The notes under the pieces were generated by a model. It was not told the origin of the DNA. It was given only the letters and a program-made list of their open reading frames with translations, and did no database searches. A stretch of DNA of 64,000 nucleotides from Juglans regia (lineage: Eukaryota > Streptophyta > Magnoliopsida > Fagales > Juglandaceae): contig NC_049903.1 of NCBI RefSeq assembly GCF_001411555.2, forward strand, positions 24,564,270-24,628,269. Direction: 5' to 3'. Shown here piece after piece: positions 56,890 through 64,000 of the stretch (positions within the stretch are counted from its first letter, which is position 1; the number at the start of each line of letters is the position of its first letter). A program made the translations under genes and the position numbers.

Positions 56890-57720
56890 TCACCTCACTG
56901 CCACATGGATATGGATTGATATTTGCTGGATGAACAAATACTGGTAAAGCAGAACAAGAGCTAGCAGCTACACTAGAGCTGGCACTGCATGGGAGCTGGA
57001 ACTAGACATTGGAGTGGAAGTAGATATGGCAGTAGAAGTATCCATTGCAGGAAAAGTAAAGTTCCATAGATATTGTTGCAATTTACCAAAAAAAGATAAA
57101 AATTTTGAACAACATTTTAAGTACATGAAAACTCCAAATCATCACATGGTTGCTCCATGAGTATAGGTAAGCAGTTGGATGAGGTCTCATCACTGGTATA
57201 GCAGAGCTATACAATGCAGCAGAACTACTCAAAGCAGTGAAATTGGACGTGGCAGCTGAAGTAGAGTTCTATAGGTATTGTTGCAATTTCACCACAAAAA
57301 ATAATAAAAACAGAAATAATTCAAACAAATGTTCAAGTTCTGTATCGTTAAAGCACAATAAAACTCAAAAGCATCACATGTTTGCTCCATAGATATGGGT
57401 AGGCAGTTGGAGGAGGTCTCATCACTAGTACGGTGAAACTATACAAGACAACAGAACTACTCAAAGCAGCGAAACTTGACGAGGCAGTAGAAGTAGAGTT
57501 CCATGGGTGTTGCTATAATTTTACCACAAAAAATGACAAAAACATAAATAATTAAAACAAATGTTCAAACTCATAAAATTAAAGCACACAGACTATTTTA
57601 CCATCCAATGCATTACCTGGCTACTCTATGGATATGAGTTGGCACTTGGAGAAGGCACAAAAGGTGATAACCAAGCATGAGGAGGCACTGGACTGTAGTA
57701 ACCATGCATGTAGTTTGAAA
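56890..57720 (-). repeat. Four-unit tandem repeat (about 232-240 bp) upstream of the FAR1-like sequence
   Basis: Anchors TGCTCCAT at 57151 and 57383 with a degraded match near 57620, and AGTTCCATAG-ATTGTTGC blocks at 57061, 57265 and 57498, define units of 204-240 bp. On the minus strand each unit contains a Ser/Pro/Tyr-rich coding-like stretch (PWNSTSTASSSFAALSSSVV; MRPPPTAYPYLWSKH) followed by AT-rich sequence resembling an intron. Exon-plus-intron duplication in the 5' part of the FAR1-like gene is a reasonable reading. Confidence 0.7.
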
Positions 57721-57736
57721 AGCCTTGATATGGTGG

Positions 57737-59127
57737 TGATTACGCCCAAAGAATAACATGGTAATTGCAGCACAACTTTGGGGTGTTGATTCCACAGAGA
57801 GACAAATTAAAACATTAGTAAAAGGAATAAAGAAACTAAAGAAAAATGTTAAATGATTAATGAAGAATAAAGATGATTTTAAATACAATTAAAGTGAAGC
57901 AAATTGATTAATGGAAAAAGTACTCAAATTTTACAAACAGTAAAGCGTTGGGAATCACTTGCATAAATCTGGCATTTTAATTATTCTTAATTGATTGAAT
58001 AACTCAATTGGGAACTCAATTCTCAAAACTCTCAATCGGAATGTATAGATTTATAAACCAAGATTAAACCAAATATAACCCTTTGAAAAATCATTCACCA
58101 CCTCTAAAATACGTACATTATTATCACTATTGAGAAAATCCAACGACGACAATATACTCAGGAAGCGATATTGCAGCAAATAATTAAATCAATATAGAAA
58201 AATAATTTATCCAAACATAATCAAAGAGTCAATCCATTCAATAGAAAAAGTACGACTGAATCTATAAACAGAATAAATTCTATAATTATTCGGAGAAGAA
58301 AACATCAACAATGAATTGAGAATATTAAAACAAAAGAGTTTTAGTAATTGAAAATCAAATATATAAATTAAAAATAAATTAATAATACCATATACTGTGC
58401 AAGTCCATCCCTAACTCTACTTGAGAATTTAGTTATCCATAAATGTAATGGACAACAAAAATCTCAAGAGAAAAATAGAGCAAACGGCGACCATGAAAAT
58501 TAATTTCAGATCTTCTTCCTTCAAACTGAGTCGTCTCCCTTCTTTTGAACTCCCAAATTTCGTGCTAATGATATGCTTAAAAATGGTAGGAAAGAAACCC
58601 TAATGTCTTCATATTCCCGCACACAAAATCGCTTAAATTTTAGGACTTAACTTGGCAGCCACATATGCATTTCAGGAGTTTGAATTTGGAAATATTTATT
58701 AAAGAAAACTTTGTAGCCCTTTAAGATAGCTTTCCAATGCATTAAGAATCACATCGATCCGATATTTAAGCAGAAAATTATGATTAAAATACTAAAGTGT
58801 GTCCATTCTATCTCCTAGCACATTTTAGACTCTGATCCGAATTACTCTAAAACCCCATCATTATCCTTATTTGAATAGTTCTACACTCATTGAAAGTTCT
58901 TATATTATTCCAACGTCTTGTCTACTTGAAAGTCATTTGAATTTGAATGAGTTTGGACTTGCTCTTTTATAGATTTTGAAATTAAACATAAAAATCTACT
59001 CAGGAGTATCTCAAATTAAATAGAAACTTAATTCAAGAATACACATTAATTCCAATAATTTCTATTAACATTTTAGCATTTTAGTCCAATAATAGGGTAT
59101 TTAGAGTGCACTTTCGTACACTCATCA
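57737..59127. mobile_element. Solo LTR, 1391 bp, with 5-bp target duplication
   Basis: Starts TGATTACGCCC and ends CACTCATCA (TG...CA). GGTGG stands on both sides (57732-57736; 59128-59132). No internal retroelement sequence or second LTR lies next to it, so it is best explained as recombination between two LTRs. The body is AT-rich and non-coding. The target is the 5' part of the FAR1-like unit: the Pro/Tyr-rich frame read on the minus strand (PPYQGFSNYMHGYYSPVPP) continues from the left flank across the joined flanks. Confidence 0.82.
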
Positions 59128-59132
59128 GGTGG

Positions 59133-60336
59133 TCTCAATATGTCCTAACATATAGCACCATAATGTTAATCAACCCAAGTAGGCAGTGATTACACATAAA
59201 ATAAACACACGACACTGTTGAAAGAATATTACAATATTTGAGTTGATGGATTTGTAACAGAAGATGTTATGCGAGATGCATCGTCTTACTCTTTCCCCAT
59301 CTAGACAATTCCAAATAGGACTACCTCAGCAAACAAATACACATATTTGAAGACTCAAAAATGAAAGAAAGTGGTAACACACAACAAGAATGAAAATAGT
59401 GATTTGCAAAATTGTGAATGTAATTCACAGTTAATGTGGGCAAGCAATAGGCACAAACGATCAAGTGCTTGGAGTACGTCAGTCACAAATTTATTTTTAT
59501 AATAATGGACTCAATATGATTTTAATTTTTGAGTATATCAAATCTCATCATCATGTTGGGTTTGGTCTAAAGTAGAATCAATACAACCAACTTCTACGCC
59601 TAATCGATTTCCACCTGTATTTTACAACACAAAATAAATGAAGTTCAACTACTAATAACAGATTCTGGGTTTGTGTAACTAAAGAGAAACACACAATGAT
59701 CTTGCCCTCATTTTTTTCCCGGCCTTTTTATCATTTGAATGGCAAGTCGATGCATCATATTATCATTTAAAAGAGATGATACTTTATCTGACACAAAAAA
59801 GGTCTCATCCTTTCACTTTCAAGAATGATGCGGACTTAGGGCTTGCGTTCAGATTCAAGAACGCATAGTTTGAGCATCTCTTTGGTCTAATACATGCAAC
59901 CATTAGTATTTCAATACTTGATACAGACCCACAATGTTTTTTCTGTTCTAAACAAAATACCAAAGCTAACCAGCTTTTCTTTTCCTTTTTCATTTAAAAT
60001 CTATAGTTTCCCAAAAACTTCAAATTATAAATGAAATAGAAATTGAACAAATATATAAAGATGGGGTATAATCATTTGCAGAAGAAAAAATATATAAAAA
60101 ATTATAAAAAGTACGAGATGAGTCTTAAATCTTTACCCATGGTTCCCCACCCCTTAATTTGACGAATTTAACAACTCACACAATCCCAAAGTTAAAGAAA
60201 AGAACCAGTTTTACCTGGTCCGACACCCAAATGTGAGAGAGACAGCATGGGTTACTGTAACTTCAATGATGACATAGACACACCAATCTGAGATAGAGAT
60301 GAAAGAGCGATGAAAGAGACAACCAACCAATTAAAC
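59133..60336. other. No gene recognised
   Basis: AT-rich flank upstream of the FAR1-like sequence. A 62-codon minus-strand frame (59993-59805) has no recognisable features. This could hold the lost promoter of the FAR1-like gene, but no element can be pointed to. Confidence 0.35.
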
Positions 60337-60990
60337 TAGGGGTGGGCAGCGGGGCCCCGCCCTCGCTGCCCCGCCCGGCTTCCGCCCCGCCCCCGCATGG
60401 GCGGGCGGGCTAACCCGCTTCGCCCATGCGGGGGCGGGGTCCCCCGCCCGGCATAGAGAGAGCATAGCGGGGGCGGGGGCGGGATGACCCCAGCGGGGCC
60501 CCGCCCCACATTAAAAAATTTTTTTTTATTTATATATATTAAATAAATATATTGTATATAAATATACACAATTTATAAAAGACTTAAAATTATATTCAAG
60601 TCATTGGATTGCTTTGGCCTCCTAGGCCAATCTTTATATAGGAGGCCAAGGCAATACAATAGTCATCTTTAAGCAATGTGGGACTTAGTAGTAAGTCCCA
60701 CATTGCTTAAAGATGACTATTGTATTGCCTTGGCCTCCTATATAAAGATTGGCCTAGGAGGCCAAATCAATCCAAAATCTAACTCTAATGAGTTTAAATT
60801 TTTTTTATATTTATAAATTTTAATTTATTATTTAAATTATATTATAATTTTGGTCTAAAAAAATATTTTTAGACTAAAAATTTTTTTTTTTTAATATTAT
60901 GGCGGGGGGCGGGGCGGATGGGGGTTTTTCCCCCGCCCCCCGGCACCGGGGCGGGTGCCCCCGCCCCGCACCATGCGGGTAGCACCCCTA
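60337..60990. mobile_element. GC-rich hAT-type MITE
   Basis: Ends TAGGGGTGGGCAGCGGGG (60337) and, complemented from 60990, TAGGGGTGCTACCCGC. Both 100-160-bp subterminal regions are packed with CCCCGCCC/GGGGCGGG words, and the core is AT-rich around a long palindrome. It is a relative of 33057-33639. No 8-bp duplication: left flank AATTAAAC, right flank ATCTCGTC. The right flank is exactly the start of the duplicated segment. Confidence 0.85.
60604..60775. repeat. Near-perfect palindrome, 84-bp arms, 4-base loop
   Basis: Left arm 60604-60687, loop GTAG 60688-60691, right arm 60692-60775; one mismatch (C at 60612 against the partner of A at 60767). Each arm also contains smaller palindromes (TTGGCCTCCTAGGCCAA-like). 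A transcript would fold into a long duplex. Confidence 0.95.
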
Positions 60991-62201
60991 ATCTCGTCTT
61001 ATTTGAATTATCCAAACTACGACTTAGAGCATTGGCATTTGATTGGCTATCATATTCTTCAAAATTTGACTAATATGTAACTTTTTTACTTTTAACTAAT
61101 CACTCAAAATTTCAAGTCTACATTGGATTAGCCATCACATTCTTTATAATAAAAAAATATTTTTATTTTTTATTTTTTATATTTCTTTAATTAATTTTTA
61201 TTTTTTAATAACTTTTTATTTTATTTTTTCATAATCTTTAATAACCTCCCACAATCATATTCATTTTCATTTTTACAATTCAATAATCTATAATATAACA
61301 ATCTCACGTGTAAATAAAAATCTCATAAGTATAATCTATGATTTAGATCTAGACCCTGTTATAAAACTGACCTCTGGAGCTCTCTCTCCATTTGGCTCAA
61401 GAGTTTTTAACTTTAAAACCGAAACCAAAATACACAATTGATAAGGTCGCATAAATGTGCTTACAATATCTCATCCACAAAAAAATATAGTCATTAATTG
61501 GAAAGCATCCTCAGAAAATATGCTTATAGTTGTCATCAAATTGGACAATCAGGTCTCAAAGATTTCACGTTATCGTTGGAGCCATATGCTAAGATATTTA
61601 GAGAAGGTAACATATGTAATGGTAACTACAAATAATTAGCAGAAAACAAGAGACAACTTCAGGAACAACCAAATCTAAGTGAAAATTTTAATGAAGGAAG
61701 AATGGAAGGAAACACCCTCGATCCATGGGCTATCAGATCAAAGGCATCTAAATAAGAGGCATATTCGAATACATATAGCACAAACAGAAATATATAACAA
61801 CCAAATATAAAAGTTTCATCACTGTCTACTATAATCCAACACTGCTTGCTATAATATATAACACCCAAAATATGATCCAACAGATGGTAGTGCTTCACAA
61901 CAAGTTTCATCACTTGAATCAAAAATATATAACACCCAAAATATAAAAGTTTCATGAGTACAACATTCACATATAGTTGCTGCCAACAGTCACAGATACC
62001 CATATTTAAAGTCCAAAAATAATAAAAGGCCACAAAATAGCATAGGCAATAGTTGTTGCCCAGTCATATGTATTTCAACCACATGTGACTACCCAGCTAC
62101 TAAAACCAATTGTAAAGTGTTTAATTACAATATTAAGTGGATAAGAACAAAATCCCAAAAAATTACACCAACAAAATGCTACACATTTTCAAAAGGTTGA
62201 G

Positions 62202-63155
62202 ATGGAGATGGAGATGGAGATGGAGATCGCTTTCTTGAATCCTCAAAAATCTCTTTTTGAAGATTCAAGAAATACTCTTGCTGCATTCCATTCATGCCAG
62301 CAAGATCCATCTTCATTATCTTTATATCGATCTTCCTTTTCTCCATATCATTCTTCTTCTTTTTCTCCACTAGTAATTCAGCCCTATCAGCATTCAAATT
62401 GCTGACCGCTTGTCTTCTTTCAAAGATGAAGATGGCTATATCATTTCTCATGCTAGTTAAGGCCAATAAATTCAGCATCGAAAGATTCTCTAGCCTTCCT
62501 CTTTATCTCCTTTTCTTTCTCAACCTTCTTGCCTAGAGGTCTCTCAGAAATGACCTCTATGTTGTCATCTATCATGTCGTCTCCTAGTAGAGTCGACTCC
62601 ACCATAGCTGGGCGTTTCCCATGTAGTTTCTTTCTCATTGACAATATGGACATATGTTGCTGCCATTTTGATTGGTGTCTCAATAGACACCAACAATGTT
62701 CCATGTCGTAAGTGGCATTCTCAATCTCTTTATACATGATTTTGGCTCGTTCGATCTAAATATACAAAGTAGTGAGAATGTGAGAAGAGAATTTCAGCAA
62801 CAAATTTTAGAATTGATGGAATTAGAAACTCATACATTGTCCTCATGCACCATCACACCACTTAGATGCAATGATTCTACTTAGGCCACAACAGCACAAA
62901 ACTTATTTGTGCATTTTTGGATCACGAACCATCGTTGGTCAATGACCCCCCAGAACGATTTGTCATGCTAGGTTTTTTATGCTCATTGTAATAATCGCTA
63001 ATTCTCTCCCACATTTGTGAAGATTTTTGGCTTGTCCCACGTATAGCATCTATGCTAATGTTGAGCCAAGCAGACACGAGAAGATTGTCCTCCTCTACAG
63101 TGAAAGACACACCTTGTTGTGTTTTCTTACGAGGTGGCCTTTTTTCACCTTCCAA
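62202..63155 (-). pseudogene. PIF/Harbinger ORF1: Myb/SANT-like DNA-binding protein (copy 2)
   Basis: Same gene as 21189-22144: SANT-like exon from 63155 (MEGEKRPPRKKTQQGV; FTVEEDNLLVSAWLNIS) and the NAM-associated C-terminal exon from 62737. It shares the one-base shift at the end of exon 1, so that lesion predates the duplication. It keeps Gln (complement of 62278-62280) where copy 1 has a stop, but has lost two bases in the GGCC run at 62461-62464 (GGCCCC in copy 1), which shifts the frame inside the C-terminal domain. Confidence 0.75.
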
Positions 63156-63560
63156 TTATGTTGTTTGGAGTACAACATTATCATGTCAATTGGCCATTGG
63201 GGTGCTGGAGATAGATTGTTCACCACTTTGCAATAGTGGTAAAGAATGGATGTTCATCAAATGTAGTTTCCATACTTGATTTGCATATAATTGAACAAAA
63301 TCATATCTAGACTCATAATTCCAGCTTATATATAAAAACAGATTCTAAAACAGATTCTATCCTTGATTCTCATTTTTTTTATGAGTATAACAGTAATGAC
63401 ATTTAAGTTGTAAAAATACAGTAATGACATCTATAAGCTAGATGCTCAGTAAATGGAAACAAATAGCAACTGCTATAAGCACTTGTTCAAACAACAGCTT
63501 AAACAAAATATTGAAAAAATAAGCAAGATGGTCAGTAATGGAAACGACCAGCAATTGAAA

Positions 63561-63697
63561 TAAGCTGGATGCTCAAATAGCAGCTCAAACAGCAATTGAA
63601 ATAAGCTGGATGCTCAAACAGCAGCTCAAATAAGCTGGATGCTCAGTAATGGAAACAAGTTGCTATTTGTTTCCATTACTGAGCATCCAGCTTATTT
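63561..63697. repeat. 41-bp tandem repeat and perfect 31-bp-arm hairpin (copy 2)
   Basis: Left arm 63628-63658, loop 63659-63666, right arm 63667-63697, no mismatch. Same structure as 22550-22686. Confidence 0.85.
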
Positions 63698-64000
63698 TTT
63701 CAATATTTACTGGCATCTGAGGAAATCATAATAGATGCCAAACATTTACAGAGCAAAATGTTTTACTTACCATCCCAGAACCCAATTTCCCTTTCACATT
63801 CAGACGCCAACTCCATTACCTCTGGCTCATAATAGTCCCCTCAAAAAAATCAAGGCACCCAAATGTATGAATGAAATCCTTTAATTAATGCCTTAGGACC
63901 AATTTGTTTTAATTAATCAATGGCACCCAGAGAATGCCTTTAAGTTAATCCTTTCCTTTCTACTGTCCATAACGTATGAACGAAATCAATGGCACCCAAA

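Larger units (their letters stand above)
60991..64000. repeat. Second copy of 19979-22988 (segmental or assembly duplication)
   Basis: Direct repeat of the PIF/Harbinger left half plus 36 bases of its left flank, including the TTA target triplet (61024-61026) and terminus (61027). I count about 27 differences by eye over 3.0 kb, about 99% identity. It runs off the window end, so its length is unknown. Confidence 0.97.

Noticed and set aside
60336..60569. Pro/Gly/Arg-rich frame in the GC-rich hAT element
   Set aside because: Product of CCCCGCCC repeats.

Overview
This window is plant nuclear DNA, almost certainly from a woody or otherwise repeat-rich eudicot. The signs are plant-type L1 LINEs with a C-terminal RNase H, Ty3/gypsy elements including a chromodomain element, a Ty1/copia fragment, CACTA (En/Spm), hAT and PIF/Harbinger elements, many AT-rich MITEs, a FAR1/FHY3-type sequence and an integrated pararetrovirus-like sequence. 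The species cannot be fixed from the sequence. One abundant AT-rich MITE type (34405-34606 and relatives) reminds me of Fagales genomes, but that is recollection, not evidence. I find no intact host gene and no tRNA, rRNA or CRISPR. Three runs of exactly 100 N (31893, 43123, 53096) are scaffold gaps, so order and orientation across them is not proven.

Layout. 1-18,400: two diverged copies of a long non-coding LTR-type module (about 1.75-9.85 kb and 9.85-14.24 kb), the first split by a complete but broken LINE (3510-8765, minus strand). The second copy ends at a primer-binding site and a degenerate gypsy gag. LTR-end fragments and a non-coding module ('X', three copies in the window) follow. 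18,400-31,900: MITEs, then a PIF/Harbinger-like element (starts at 20015 after a TTA target site, probably ends near 29949). It carries a 966-bp TRIM-like element (23204-24169, 5-bp target duplication) and a structurally complete chromovirus (24495-29801). Copy 3 of module X follows, itself hit by a 718-bp insertion.

32,000-41,640: two small hAT-type elements with clear 8-bp target duplications (33057-33639; 35918-36602), a possible pentatricopeptide gene scrap (34119-34408), and a CACTA element on the minus strand whose CACTA terminus is at 34613. 41,640-53,100: an AT-rich tandem repeat, a LINE ORF1 running into a gap, a second LINE type in opposite orientation, a decayed caulimovirid-like sequence without reverse transcriptase (47236-50815), then the outward-facing 3' end of a second CACTA element (TAGTG end at 52274) set in a copia fragment. 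53,200-60,340: minisatellites and a broken FAR1-related sequence whose upstream part holds a four-unit tandem repeat and a 1391-bp solo LTR. 60,337-60,990: a GC-rich hAT-type element with an 84-bp-arm palindrome. From 60,991 to the window end the sequence repeats 19,979-22,988 at about 99% identity.

The coding regions do not form a pathway. Each was a mobilisation function (integrase, transposase, reverse transcriptase, capsid) and each carries stops, frameshifts, truncations or key-residue changes. The informative content is the nesting order, the target-site duplications, the duplication with independent lesions, and the foldback repeats.
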